A stretch of DNA of 64,000 nt from JAWXCE01 sp034440495 (lineage in GTDB: Bacteria; Pseudomonadota; Alphaproteobacteria; Rhizobiales; Rhodomicrobiaceae), in the NCBI GenBank assembly GCA_034440495.1, contig JAWXCE010000042.1:118567-182566 (forward strand), in the 5' to 3' direction. The translations under genes and the position numbers were made by a program. Shown one piece after another: positions 7,562-16,713 of this stretch; the first letter of the stretch is position 1; every line of letters starts with the position of its first letter. The notes under the pieces were generated by a model that did not search any database, was not told the DNA's origin, and saw only the letters and a list, made by a program, of their open reading frames with translations.

Positions 7562-8770
7562 TCAACGGCGTGATTTTTGCCTCGACCGTTTCGCTGACAG
7601 TTTGCGAACAACGGCGCGAATCTTCCCTTTCTTCTCAATTCTGACGCGCTGGCGGCGCAAGGCTGTGCGCGCGGCAACCTTCGATTTCTGTTTTGCCTTG
7701 CGTTTCGAGTTGCATGCGGCGCTACGGCAACCTTTGATAGCCTCCGCGCCGCCAATCAAACGCCGCAGCGATGATTCGCTGGTTTTATCAATTGTCGCCC
7801 CGCCTGCCGCCACCCGGCGAGGCGCTTTTGCGCACAGAGCTAGGCCGGTCTGATTCGAACCCGGTTTGCAGGCTGATTTCTCAACCATTGCAAGGGCAAG
7901 GCGCTGCGCTATATCCGAATTTGACAATGTCGGCAGGGGAATGTCGGCTGCGGCATTGGACGTGTCCACTTCATTTCCGGGCAACTTCGGCGTCAAAACG
8001 CTGGCGGCGCCCTCGGGAAGTGCGGCGATCGCCTCGGTCTCGGATACGGATTTCAGCACGTCGGCCATTTTGAGATCACAGTTGAGCTGCAGACGCCTGC
8101 GAGCCCGTATCGGCAACCGCAGCGAGCGCCGCTGTGCCGGATGCATTTCCTCCCAACGCCGCACCGGGCCAGTGTCGAGATGCACAAAGGGCGGGCCGGA
8201 GAACGGGTAATGGCCTACGCCTCCGATGCCACGCCGCGCCGCCGCGTCTCGAAGCGCCTGGAGAGATACGCCTGGAAACACAACATCTACCGCACGCCCA
8301 AACATATGCTGACTATGGGGGTCAACCACGCGGCCCGCGCGCAACAGCGATGCGTTATATCCTTCCGAACGATAAGCGGACACGACTCCAATTGGGCCAG
8401 TGCGCCCCAGTTCGTTATTAAGCTCCCACATCAAGTCTATGAGCTTTAAATCGACATCAATTGTCCGTTCACAGCGGTAATCGCGCAGTAAGTAATTGAT
8501 CTTTCCGAGGGCCTCGGGCCGAAACTCGCCATTGATTTTATAAACTGCGGTTAGCGTTTCCTTCGTCCACACATGGCGCAGCGAAATTTCGCGGACTTCG
8601 CCCTCAGGCCCCTGTGTGAGGCCGGGCGCCTGAGGCACGGCGGTTTCCGGCTCGACAGCGTTGACAACCGTTTCCTTCTGCTCGCCTTCGCCATTTTCAG
8701 CGTAAGCGAAAAGGCCCGGCATTCCGATACAAAAGACAGCCAGCAGCCCCAGCCAAGACAGTTTTTTCAT
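7562..8770 (-). CDS. DUF882/YcbK-type M15-like murein peptidase
   Basis: 402 aa starting at MKKLSWLGLL, with a signal peptide, so probably periplasmic. The zinc peptidase region carries SAYRSEGYN, the HxxxxxxxD motif in SQHMFGRAVDV, and the second His in PPFVHLDTG, the pattern of D-Ala-D-Ala carboxypeptidase-like proteins that trim or remodel peptidoglycan. The C-terminal ~170 residues are unlike the family: low complexity, ending in a strongly basic Lys/Arg tail that could bind the wall or nucleic acid. An ATG at 8836 would place 22 residues before the signal peptide, so 8770 is preferred. Confidence 0.85.
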   Translation of the reverse strand: MKKLSWLGLLAVFCIGMPGLFAYAENGEGEQKETVVNAVEPETAVPQAPGLTQGPEGEVREISLRHVWTKETLTAVYKINGEFRPEALGKINYLLRDYRCERTIDVDLKLIDLMWELNNELGRTGPIGVVSAYRSEGYNASLLRAGRVVDPHSQHMFGRAVDVVFPGVSLQALRDAAARRGIGGVGHYPFSGPPFVHLDTGPVRRWEEMHPAQRRSLRLPIRARRRLQLNCDLKMADVLKSVSETEAIAALPEGAASVLTPKLPGNEVDTSNAAADIPLPTLSNSDIAQRLALAMVEKSACKPGSNQTGLALCAKAPRRVAAGGATIDKTSESSLRRLIGGAEAIKGCRSAACNSKRKAKQKSKVAARTALRRQRVRIEKKGKIRAVVRKLSAKRSRQKSRR

Positions 8771-8887
8771 AATTTCAGGCATGCGCTCTCTGAATTTGCC
8801 CCGAACAACAAAAGCTATAGTCCAGATTGCGGACATACGCCAAGTGGGCGCGACAGCAAAAACGCGCTCAAAGGGTTGAGTGGCGCG

Positions 8888-9244
8888 TCATACTCCTTTT
8901 GGCGGTGACTGCGTTTGCTGTTTTACCCACGCCTCGAACTCAACCGAGCTTGCCGAGGCGGGATAAACAACAAATGCTGGTATCGAGTATGGATGAGTGG
9001 CCTTTAACGCCGTGTAAACCGCATTCTGCAAACCGAAAACCGTCTTGACGATCATCGCCGCCTCGCGCGTGGTTTGCACCTCTCCCTCCCACTCGTAAAT
9101 TGATGTCATAGGGGGAAAAATGTTCACGCAAGCCGCCAGCCTGCGCTCCACCAGGTCTGCGCCCGCTTTTTTTGCTTCAGCTTTCGACGCAAACGTTGTG
9201 TAGATCATAATGATGGACGACTGACATTCGGACGATTGGCTCAT
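8888..9244 (-). CDS. cutA: CutA divalent-cation tolerance protein
   Basis: 118-aa trimeric ferredoxin-like CutA. Conserved elements: IYTTFASKAEA, LVERRLAACVN (metal-linked Cys), IYEWEGEV and the signature THPYSIPAFV. Implicated in copper and other divalent-metal tolerance; the molecular role is unsettled. A second ATG at residue 13 is also a possible start. It lies alone, head to head with nadK 50 bases away, so both promoters share that short gap. Confidence 0.93.
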   Translation of the reverse strand: MSQSSECQSSIIMIYTTFASKAEAKKAGADLVERRLAACVNIFPPMTSIYEWEGEVQTTREAAMIVKTVFGLQNAVYTALKATHPYSIPAFVVYPASASSVEFEAWVKQQTQSPPKGV

Positions 9245-9295
9245 TCGGATATGCCTTTGGTGTACGCCGCGCGGCGACTGTAAGGAGACGGATTG

Positions 9296-10090
9296 ATGAT
9301 GACTGGCGGCGGGGAACAGCAGGCAGACTATCAGCGGATTTGCTTCGTCGCCAGCACCTCGGACGAAGCGATGCTGGCCAAAGCGCGACTGACGCGCCTT
9401 TATGGAACGTGCGATGCTGGCGACGCCGAGGTAATCGTCGCACTAGGCGGCGATGGCCTTATGCTGCAAACCTTGCACCAATTTATGGGCGGGCACATTC
9501 CGATTTACGGCATGAATCGCGGCTCCGTCGGCTTTTTGATGAACGAGTATCAGGAGGCCGGCCTGCACGAAAGGCTTCGGCAGGCCAAATTGAGCATTAT
9601 CCACCCGCTGAAAATGCGCGCCAGCGATAGCCTCGGCTATATCATGGAGGCGCTGGCGATTAACGAGGTGTCGGTGTTCCGGCAAACCTTCCAAGCGGCG
9701 CGGCTGCGCATCTCTGTCGACGATCAGGTGCGACTGGAGGAGCTGATCTGCGACGGCGCGCTTGTCGCGACGCCTGCGGGCAGCACGGCCTATAACCTAT
9801 CCGTCGGCGGCCCGATCTTACCTGTAAAATCACCGCTGTTGGCGCTGACGCCGATCAGCCCTTTCCGCCCCCGGCGCTGGCGCGGCGCGCTCATCCCCAA
9901 CAATGCCAGCGTCCGTTTCGAGGCGCTGGAGGCTTCAAAGCGCCCGGTCAACGCCGTCGCAGATCACACCGAGTTCCGCAACGTGGTTTGTGTGGACGTG
10001 GCGGAGGCGCCGGACATCAGCCTCAAACTGCTGTTCGACCCGCATCACGCGCTGGACGAGCGCATCCTAGCTGAGCAATTCCGGTTCTAA
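9296..10090 (+). CDS. nadK: NAD kinase
   Basis: Phosphorylates NAD to NADP in the cytoplasm. Signatures: IVALGGDGLMLQTLH (GGDG, catalytic Asp), GMNRGSVGFLMN, the NE motif in LAINEVSVFR, and TPAGSTAYNLSVGGP. The ATG at 9296 follows AAGGAGA at 9282-9288, and the next codon is also ATG. Length (264 aa) is normal for the short alphaproteobacterial enzyme. Confidence 0.96.
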   Translation: MMTGGGEQQADYQRICFVASTSDEAMLAKARLTRLYGTCDAGDAEVIVALGGDGLMLQTLHQFMGGHIPIYGMNRGSVGFLMNEYQEAGLHERLRQAKLSIIHPLKMRASDSLGYIMEALAINEVSVFRQTFQAARLRISVDDQVRLEELICDGALVATPAGSTAYNLSVGGPILPVKSPLLALTPISPFRPRRWRGALIPNNASVRFEALEASKRPVNAVADHTEFRNVVCVDVAEAPDISLKLLFDPHHALDERILAEQFRF

Positions 10091-10176
10091 GGTGGCATAT
10101 ATTTTGCTCATCTAACGGGATGAAGAGGTGATGACGGTAGGAGATTTGAATTCACGACATTCCCATAAGGTCGTTA

Positions 10177-11067
10177 TTGATCGTTCCGGCGCTTGACGCC
10201 CGCAAGCTAGAAGCCGGGCTGAACTGCGGCGCAGATGCGCTGGTCATCGATCTGGAGAACTCCATCGCGCCGTCCTCGAAAGCCGAAGCCCGCCGGGAGG
10301 CCGCTACTTTTCTTGCCGAATTTTCGAGAAGTTCGTCGCGGCCCCGCCTCTTCGTGCGCCTGAACGATCTGGACAGCGGCTTTTGCATCGAGGATTTGTC
10401 GAGCGTCGTGCCTGAACGTCCGGACGCCGTTATTTTGCCGAAACCCAAATGCGGCGCCGATGTCATCCGGCTCTCAAAGCAGATCGACGTGCTTGAGCGT
10501 TATGCAGGTCTGAAAAACGGCGGCGTTCGAGTTATAGCGATGACAACCGATACGCCGAACGCGCTATTATCCATGCAGTCGTTCACCACGGCGACGTCGC
10601 GTCTTATGGGCCTCGGATGGGGGAAAAGCACGTTGCGCACCGCGCTGGGCGCCGCCTCTAGCCGCGACAGCCACGGGCATATCACGGCGCCTTACGCGCT
10701 AGCGCGTAGCTTGTGCATCATCACCGCGCATGCAGCGGAGGTGCAGGCGATTGACTGCATTTACGGAGATTTTCGCAATTCAGGCGGTCTGGCGCGCGAA
10801 TGCCTTGAGGCCACCCGCGATGGCTTCACCGCCAAATTTGCGGTGCATCCCTCGCAAGTCCCGATCATAAACGAGGCTTTCACGCCCACCATCCCGCAAA
10901 TCCAGAACGCCAGCGCCATCATTGCAGCGTTCGAGGCTGAAGGCTCGCCCGGCGCCATCGCCCTCCAGGGCCGCATGTATTACCGCGCCGATCTGCAGCA
11001 TGCGCAGAATGTCATGAAACGGGCTGCGCCTCATAAAAACGGACGCCAGCAACCTGCGCGCGGTTAG
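10177..11067 (+). CDS. CitE/HpcH-type CoA-ester lyase-like protein, start unclear
   Basis: TIM-barrel protein of the citrate lyase beta / malyl-CoA lyase group. IVPALDARKLE, VIDLENSIAP, LFVRLND and VILPKPKCGAD match. Two metal-binding positions look altered: the usual TETP-like segment reads TTDTPNALL, and the usual GAEDL reads GKSTLR. No ATG, GTG or TTG precedes the conserved RSLLIVPALD block (stop codons at 10132-10149), so translation from TTG 10177 would drop conserved residues, or a frameshift near 10150 separates it from the ATG at 10131. Activity is doubtful. The last four bases overlap the convergent flavin reductase gene. Confidence 0.75.
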   Translation: MIVPALDARKLEAGLNCGADALVIDLENSIAPSSKAEARREAATFLAEFSRSSSRPRLFVRLNDLDSGFCIEDLSSVVPERPDAVILPKPKCGADVIRLSKQIDVLERYAGLKNGGVRVIAMTTDTPNALLSMQSFTTATSRLMGLGWGKSTLRTALGAASSRDSHGHITAPYALARSLCIITAHAAEVQAIDCIYGDFRNSGGLARECLEATRDGFTAKFAVHPSQVPIINEAFTPTIPQIQNASAIIAAFEAEGSPGAIALQGRMYYRADLQHAQNVMKRAAPHKNGRQQPARG

Positions 11068-11660
11068 GTGCGCTGCATGACAAAAACGTCGTCGACAACT
11101 GAGTAGTCGGCATAGCCCAGGCGCGCGAGTGGGCGTAGCTTGCGTATATCGACGATGCCGCCCGAGATGACCTCATCCGCGATATAGACGCCGACCACAA
11201 GGCCTATGACCATCGAGTAATCTCCCGGCCCCCCATCGCGCCCGGGAAGCTGCACAGTATAATGATACCGGCATTCCAGCGCCACCGGCGATTCTTTCAC
11301 GCGCGGTGGCTTCACGAACGCGGATGCGGCGGGCGTAAGTCCCACGAGCTGCATCTCATCGACATCGGGAGGCACGGCGGCGCCGGTTTGGTGCACTTCG
11401 CGGCGCAGGTCGTAAGTGGCGAGCGAACAGACGAACTCGCCCGTCTCCTCCGCGTTGCGCTGGCTGTCCTTGCGCCCGCCGGACGCGAACATGACGTAGT
11501 GCGGATCGGTTCCGACAGCGTTGAAAAAGCTGTAGGGCGCGAGATTAACCGTGCCGGTGCGGCTTAACGTGGAGATCCATCCTATTGGGCGTGGCGCGAC
11601 GAGCGCCTTGAACGGGTCGTGCCGCAATCCATGCGCATTGGCGAGTGCGTTGTAAAACAA
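11064..11660 (-). CDS. Flavin reductase-like domain protein (DIM6/NTAB type)
   Basis: 198 aa. FMN-binding split barrel with the family opening MFYNAL, ALVAPRPIGWIST, NLAPYSFFNAV, FASGGRKDSQRNAEETGEF. Such proteins reduce flavin or bind FMN for a partner oxidoreductase. I chose a TTG at 11660 because it gives the usual MFY start, with AGAAAGG about seven bases upstream. Upstream codons overlap the nitroreductase gene in another frame. It lies 25 bases after the nitroreductase gene on the same strand, so the two flavoproteins are probably one operon. Confidence 0.88.
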   Translation of the reverse strand: MFYNALANAHGLRHDPFKALVAPRPIGWISTLSRTGTVNLAPYSFFNAVGTDPHYVMFASGGRKDSQRNAEETGEFVCSLATYDLRREVHQTGAAVPPDVDEMQLVGLTPAASAFVKPPRVKESPVALECRYHYTVQLPGRDGGPGDYSMVIGLVVGVYIADEVISGGIVDIRKLRPLARLGYADYSVVDDVFVMQRT

Positions 11661-11685
11661 AATCAAACCTTTCTGAATTGCGCGT

Positions 11686-12315
11686 TCAAGCGCCCGTCCA
11701 CCTGGTGACAATGGCGGCGAGGTCTGGACGCTCGCGTTCAGCCGGTTTGTCCTTGGCCGTCCCGATATAAACGAAACCCGCGACGCGCTCATTTTCCGCC
11801 AACCCAAGCGCATAGTAAACATTTGAGTTGTAGGCGCACCATTCCGTAATCCAGTTTCCGGCATATCCCAGCGCCGCGGCGGCGTGCAGCAGATTCAGGC
11901 ACACGGCGCCTGCCGACAGTGTCTGCTCCCATTCCGGGGCGGCGGGGTGCGGCGTGTGACGCGCAATGACCGCCACGACCAGTGGCGCGCGAGTGAACCG
12001 ATTGCGCTCCATCTCGAGCCGGGCATGGGACACTTCCGGTTCATCTGCGGTAAAAATTGACGCAAGCGTCTCGCCAAACCGCGCTCTCGCATCCCCCTCG
12101 AAAACGATGAAACGCCATGGCGCGAGCTTTTTATGGTCAGGCACGCGCGCTGCTGCCGTGAGCATATTGTCAAGCTCGCTTGCGTTCGGCCCCGGCTCCA
12201 GCAAGCTGTTAGCGGAGACCGACCGCCGCGCAAGCAAATGTTTCAACACGGCCTGGTTGGTGTTAGCGTCCACAACGTCATCATGTGTATTTACAACTTG
12301 AAGTCCGGCAACCAT
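11686..12315 (-). CDS. Nitroreductase-family FMN oxidoreductase (YdjA-like)
   Basis: 209 aa. Nitroreductase fold: LARRSVSANSL (FMN phosphate-binding Arg/Ser), AAARVPDHKKLAPWRF, then AGAVCLNLLHAAAALGYAGNWITEW and GFVYIGT. This resembles the YdjA-type small nitroreductases that use NAD(P)H and FMN to reduce nitro-aromatics or quinones. Upstream partner of the flavin reductase-like gene. Confidence 0.9.
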   Translation of the reverse strand: MVAGLQVVNTHDDVVDANTNQAVLKHLLARRSVSANSLLEPGPNASELDNMLTAAARVPDHKKLAPWRFIVFEGDARARFGETLASIFTADEPEVSHARLEMERNRFTRAPLVVAVIARHTPHPAAPEWEQTLSAGAVCLNLLHAAAALGYAGNWITEWCAYNSNVYYALGLAENERVAGFVYIGTAKDKPAERERPDLAAIVTRWTGA

Positions 12316-12431
12316 GGCGTCGTCCTTGATTACGTTGAGGGCTTCCGCTTAAAGCAGGTCTGCTACATCGGCAAGCCGATTCGGCTGCGGTGGTGCACTG
12401 GCGATATGGGATTGTTTCGATGCTTCGGCAA

Positions 12432-14477
12432 ATGAAAAAGCTGAATGTTTTAATATGCGCGGCGGTCCTCGCCGTGCTCACGTCTGAGCCAGCAGCCGCA
12501 AGCGATAAAGCCACAATCATAATCGCGCCCGCCTCACGCGCCATGACGGGCCGGATCAAAGGGGGGCGCAAGTTTGTCGCCTTCCGCGACGCCGCCTTGA
12601 AAGCACTCGACGTTTTGCCGCCAGAGGAGATGGCCGGTTTGATTGCGTATGGCGAAGCGCCGCCACGCAAATGCGAGGATGTCAGCGATCTGACGCCGCT
12701 CTCGCGAGTTGCAGATGCGCGCCCCGCACTGAAAAATTCATTGCAAAAGTTGCAACCCAAGGGTGGCCGCGCGCCGCAGATCGCCGCCATGGCTCGCGCG
12801 GCCGAGTTGCTGAAAGCGCAGGCGGGCGCTGGACAAAAAGCCATCGTGCTGGTCGCGGGCAGCGCCGATGATTGTGCCGAGGACGCATGCGCGGCGGCGA
12901 AGGCGTTCCAGATCGCAAATCCCGGCGTGCCCGTTCATGTTGTGGCGTTATCGCCAGCCAAAACCGAGCGCGGGCGCTTGCAATGCATCGCCGACCAGAC
13001 CGGGGGCATGTACGCCGAGGCGGCAGACGCTGCCAGCGTCCTCCCCCAACTGATCGCCGCGCTGCAGCGGGATAAACCGTCTATCGCGCCGGAGGATGCA
13101 GCACTCCCCACGCCTCAGGCCAACGCCGCCGACGCACCGATATTTGAAACTCCACCGTTGCCGGAGCGCAATCCGAGCGCGCAAACCGCCGCGATTGCCC
13201 CAAAGCTTGAACCGAACGTGGTGATGCGCGCCATTCTCTCCGCTGGATCGTCGCCGCTGCGGCAGGGCGTAGCATGGCGCGTGTTTGCTGCAAAAACCGG
13301 GGCCAAAACGGTTGCAGATTATGACGGCGCAAAACCGGTCTGGACTGGCGCGGGCGCAGAACCAAGCACAACACTCGCCCCAGGCCGATATTACGTTCAC
13401 GCCGCATATGGCTTTGTGTCCAAGGGTCTGGATATCGACGTAACGTCGGGCGCGCCTGTGGACGCCACAGTGACGCTCGATGCGGGAGCCATCGAAGCGC
13501 AGGCAGTCGCCAAGGCTGGGGGCGCGCCTCTCGATCAAATGTTTTACATCCTCTATGCGGATGAGCCGGGCAAACCGCGCGAAATTGGCAGGTCGAGCCG
13601 GTCAGACGCAGTCTTCCACGTTCCTGCGGGCCGCTACCGGATTGTCGCCCAGCATGGCCTTGCCGAGGCTCAGACATCGGTTTCGGTTGAGGCGGGCAAT
13701 ACCGCACGCGCTGCTTTGGTCATGAACTCTGGCCTGCTGAAGGTAGAGGCGCGCATAAAGCCTGGCGGGCCCGTGATGCAGCAGGTTTTTTATTACATCT
13801 ACAGTGGTGAGGACAAAGATGGGCGCGAGATCGCCCGTTCTGCGTCTCCCGAGCCACTATTTCAACTCGCCAGCGGCAAATATCGGGTCGTCGCGCAATA
13901 CGATCTGGCGAAGGCGGAAAAGATCGTGACGGTCGCAGCCGACCAGAAAAGCGAGGCTAATTTCGTTATGGATGGCGCGGGGCTGAAACTTTCCTCAAAA
14001 CTGGCTGGGCAGACAGCGCCGCTGACACGCGACATTCAATACACGCTATACAAACTCAACCGTGACGGCGTCGAAGCGACGGAAGAGATTGGACGTTACG
14101 CCAGCCTCAACCGCGAAATATTCCTGCGCAGCGGCCGCTACCGGATCGAAAGCAAATACGGCTATCAAAATGCGGTGCAGGCCGCCGAAATTAGCCTATC
14201 GCCTGGCGAAAACCGCGAACTTGTCATTGAACAGCGCGCGGGCGAGGTGAAGCTGACTTTGGTTGCTAAACCAGGCGGACTGCCTCTTGCCCGCGTGCGA
14301 TGGTCGCTAAGTGATGAAGCGGGCGCAGTTGTGCTGACCACCACACAGGCTTTGCCGCAACTCGTGCTGAAATCGGGCAAATACCGGGCGACCGCGCAGT
14401 ATGGCAGCAAAGATTTCACGGGTGATTTCGAGGTTGCCGATAACGAGTCCAAAACCGTCGAAATTACGACGAAGTAG
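12432..14477 (+). CDS. Secreted VWA-like protein with degenerate metal site and repeated beta domains
   Basis: 681 aa from the ATG at 12432, chosen because MKKLNVLICAAVLAVL is a signal peptide. Residues ~25-215 form a von Willebrand A-like domain, but the metal site that should read DxSxSM is IIIAPASRAM, so metal-dependent adhesion is probably lost. The rest holds about five repeats of ~85 aa, each with an aGxYrvvAqYG-like core (for example PAGRYRIVAQHG, ASGKYRVVAQYD, KSGKYRATAQYG), probably beta-sandwich units. The next gene is a paralogue 18 bases away, so the pair is co-transcribed and probably works together in the periplasm or at the surface. Confidence 0.83.
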   Translation: MKKLNVLICAAVLAVLTSEPAAASDKATIIIAPASRAMTGRIKGGRKFVAFRDAALKALDVLPPEEMAGLIAYGEAPPRKCEDVSDLTPLSRVADARPALKNSLQKLQPKGGRAPQIAAMARAAELLKAQAGAGQKAIVLVAGSADDCAEDACAAAKAFQIANPGVPVHVVALSPAKTERGRLQCIADQTGGMYAEAADAASVLPQLIAALQRDKPSIAPEDAALPTPQANAADAPIFETPPLPERNPSAQTAAIAPKLEPNVVMRAILSAGSSPLRQGVAWRVFAAKTGAKTVADYDGAKPVWTGAGAEPSTTLAPGRYYVHAAYGFVSKGLDIDVTSGAPVDATVTLDAGAIEAQAVAKAGGAPLDQMFYILYADEPGKPREIGRSSRSDAVFHVPAGRYRIVAQHGLAEAQTSVSVEAGNTARAALVMNSGLLKVEARIKPGGPVMQQVFYYIYSGEDKDGREIARSASPEPLFQLASGKYRVVAQYDLAKAEKIVTVAADQKSEANFVMDGAGLKLSSKLAGQTAPLTRDIQYTLYKLNRDGVEATEEIGRYASLNREIFLRSGRYRIESKYGYQNAVQAAEISLSPGENRELVIEQRAGEVKLTLVAKPGGLPLARVRWSLSDEAGAVVLTTTQALPQLVLKSGKYRATAQYGSKDFTGDFEVADNESKTVEITTK

Positions 14478-14495
14478 CGTGATTACTCGGTCACC

Positions 14496-16040
14496 ATGAA
14501 AACGCTTTCAAGAGTTTCCGCGATGCCCACCTCCGCACGAGTGATTGCCCTGATTATCCTCGCGTTCCAGCTCTTCGCTGACGCAGCATCCGCGCAGACC
14601 GTGTTTATCCTCGACTCCTCTCACAGCATGTGGGGACAGATCAACGGTGTGAACAAAACGGTCATCATGCGCGATGTTCTGGGCCGCACGTTTACCCAGA
14701 ACGAGGGTCGGCTGCCATCCGCCGTGATCGCATTCGGCGCCGCTAAATCCGCTGGCTGCGACGACATTCAAACACTCAAAACCATGGGGCCGGTCGATGC
14801 AACCTATGCGCAGGCGGTCGGGGGCATAAAGCCCAAAGGCTCCGCCCCTATCGCAGCCGCCATTGAGCGGGCGAAAAGCCTGTTTTCACCCGCCCAACCT
14901 TCCGGCTCCGTCATTCTGATCGCGGACGGCCTCGATAACTGCAAAGGCGACCCCTGTGCCGCCGCCGCCGCGCTAAAGGCCGAGTTGCCGGGCGTGAAAA
15001 TCAGCGTGCTGGCGTTCGACGCGCGCGCCAAGGATACGCTCGCCGGGCTCTCCTGCATTGCGCAAACAACGGGCGGGCTGTTTTTGCCCGCCGCCACGGC
15101 GGCCGAACTGGAGGCTGGTCTAGCACAGGCGATTGCCGCGTCTCCCCGCCCATTTGCGGTCTCAAGAGCAGGGCCGCAGTCACAAATATCGCCTTTGAAC
15201 GGCGGGGATAACAGCTTGCTGAGCCCTGCTGATGGGGCATCGCAGCCTCGCGCCGCACCTCCGGTCGAAGGCGCGCCCGGACGTGTAACGCTCGCCGCAC
15301 ATCTGGCGCAGGGCAGCCCGCCCATCAACAGCGGCGTCAAGTGGCGTGTCTTTGCCGGAGAGCCCGGCGAAGACGGCACTTATAAGCTCATGCAGACGTT
15401 GACAGATGCCCAACCCGCCTTCGTCATGGCGCCCGGCGAGTACCTGGTAAGCGCCGCTTACGGACGCGCAAACTTGACCAAAAAGCTCGCAGTATGGCCC
15501 GGTCAATCGTTGGCCGACGCCTTTATTCTTAACGCCGGGGGATTGCGACTTGGCGCTTTGTTGTTAAACGGCCAGACCATTGCCGACAATCAGCTTCGTT
15601 TCGAGATTTTGTCTGAGGCTACCGATCAGTTCGGCAACCGCGAGCGTGTGGTTGAGAACGTGCGGACGGGCGTTATTTTGCGCCTGAATAGCGGCTATTA
15701 TCATATCGTCAGCGTATACGGCGACGGCAACGCGCGCATCGAGTCCGATATTATCATCGAGCCAGGCAAATTGACGGAAGCGATCGTGAAGCATGACGCG
15801 GCCAAAGCGAGCTTCCGGCTTGTTAGGCGCGCGGGCGCTGAAGCGCTTGCCGATACGAAATGGACGATCCAGACATCGGCGGGAGAGTTAATAAAGGAGA
15901 GCGCGGGCGCATTCCCGGCCCATATTCTAGCGCCCGGTGCATATCGCGTTACCGCCAACCATGAAGGCCTCGACTATGCGATGGACTTCGCCATCAACGC
16001 GGGCGAGCCCAAGCAGGTCGAAATCGTTATCCCCGAATAA
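14496..16040 (+). CDS. Secreted VWA protein with intact metal site and beta repeats
   Basis: 514 aa with a signal peptide ending at DAASAQ. The VWA domain has an intact MIDAS: VFILDSSHSMWGQING, with later PKGSAPIAAAIE (Thr/Ser position) and LIADGLDNC. Two cysteine pairs in the domain (for example DNCKGDPC) suit the oxidising periplasm. A low-complexity linker is followed by about three ~85-aa repeats of the same kind as in the upstream paralogue (MAPGEYLVSAAYG, NSGYYHIVSVYG, APGAYRVTANHE). A possible ligand-binding partner of the degenerate protein. Function unknown. Confidence 0.86.
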   Translation: MKTLSRVSAMPTSARVIALIILAFQLFADAASAQTVFILDSSHSMWGQINGVNKTVIMRDVLGRTFTQNEGRLPSAVIAFGAAKSAGCDDIQTLKTMGPVDATYAQAVGGIKPKGSAPIAAAIERAKSLFSPAQPSGSVILIADGLDNCKGDPCAAAAALKAELPGVKISVLAFDARAKDTLAGLSCIAQTTGGLFLPAATAAELEAGLAQAIAASPRPFAVSRAGPQSQISPLNGGDNSLLSPADGASQPRAAPPVEGAPGRVTLAAHLAQGSPPINSGVKWRVFAGEPGEDGTYKLMQTLTDAQPAFVMAPGEYLVSAAYGRANLTKKLAVWPGQSLADAFILNAGGLRLGALLLNGQTIADNQLRFEILSEATDQFGNRERVVENVRTGVILRLNSGYYHIVSVYGDGNARIESDIIIEPGKLTEAIVKHDAAKASFRLVRRAGAEALADTKWTIQTSAGELIKESAGAFPAHILAPGAYRVTANHEGLDYAMDFAINAGEPKQVEIVIPE

Positions 16041-16315
16041 ACAAGCTAGAACCCGCCGTGCTTAAAACCAGACGAATCATTAAAACTTAGCGCCCTGATT
16101 AAACGCGCGTTTCCCAAAGACGCCCAAACTAACGCCTGTATCACCCTCAGCAGAGCCTCTGCGAGTTTTAGACTCTTTGTTCCTGACATGAAGTTGCGCG
16201 TGGAAACCCAAAGCAGGTTTTTATATTCTTCTTAATATTAGGTAAGCGCCTTGAACGGAGGCCTATCAATCATAATTCCCACCTGATAAGAGGAATCTTT
16301 TTTGGGGACCACATC
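16041..16315. other. Intergenic region
   Basis: 275 bases without a gene. It is AT-rich near 16200-16245. No strong terminator hairpin or repeat noticed. It probably contains the promoter of the small exported protein that follows. Confidence 0.4.
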
Positions 16316-16591
16316 ATGAAAACGCTAATTAGCCTGAGCATTTTGACGATACTGTCTGTCTCTTCTGCACTCGCTCTTAGTGTCACAAACCGCGATAAAG
16401 CAGAGCACGCGGTCACAGTCGATAAAGGCGCTGTGGAAGTCGTCCACAAAGTTGCACCCGGCGCAACCGTTACCGAGCCGTGCCCCGATGTGTGCGGAGT
16501 ACGCATAGCTGATGGCAACGGCAGCGATTTCCTCGCAAAAGACGCGGATAAGTTGGCTATTACAGGCAACCGTGTTCTGCCGGATAAATAA
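16316..16591 (+). CDS. Small exported protein, unknown
   Basis: 91 aa with a signal peptide (MKTLISLSILTILSVSSALA). The mature part is about 70 residues with one Cys pair in PCPDVCGVR, suggesting a disulfide. GAVEVVHKVAPGATVTEP suggests a small beta-fold. It follows the two VWA genes on the same strand after 275 bases, so co-regulation is possible but not shown. No family recognised. Confidence 0.7.
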   Translation: MKTLISLSILTILSVSSALALSVTNRDKAEHAVTVDKGAVEVVHKVAPGATVTEPCPDVCGVRIADGNGSDFLAKDADKLAITGNRVLPDK

Positions 16592-16672
16592 GCGTTTAGA
16601 ATCATGCCCGAAGGTTTTTACCAGGGCCGCAAGATATTCATCGGACGGCTTCTTTGATGTCTTTACTTTCTG

Positions 16673-16701
16673 GTCAGACTTCCCTAAATTATAGTCAGAC
16701 T
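16673..16701 (+). promoter_or_regulatory. Candidate operator: direct repeat before antitoxin gene
   Basis: GTCAGACT occurs at 16673-16680 and again at 16694-16701, 21 bases apart (two helical turns), flanking an AT-rich core that could hold a -10 box. AGGAAGG follows directly. This placement fits autoregulation by the Phd/YefM antitoxin dimer. Confidence 0.45.
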
Positions 16702-16713
16702 AGGAAGGATGTG

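Noticed and set aside
12133..12435. Plus-strand ORF running into the first VWA gene
   Set aside because: Lies antisense to the nitroreductase gene; the real VWA gene begins at the signal peptide ATG 12432.
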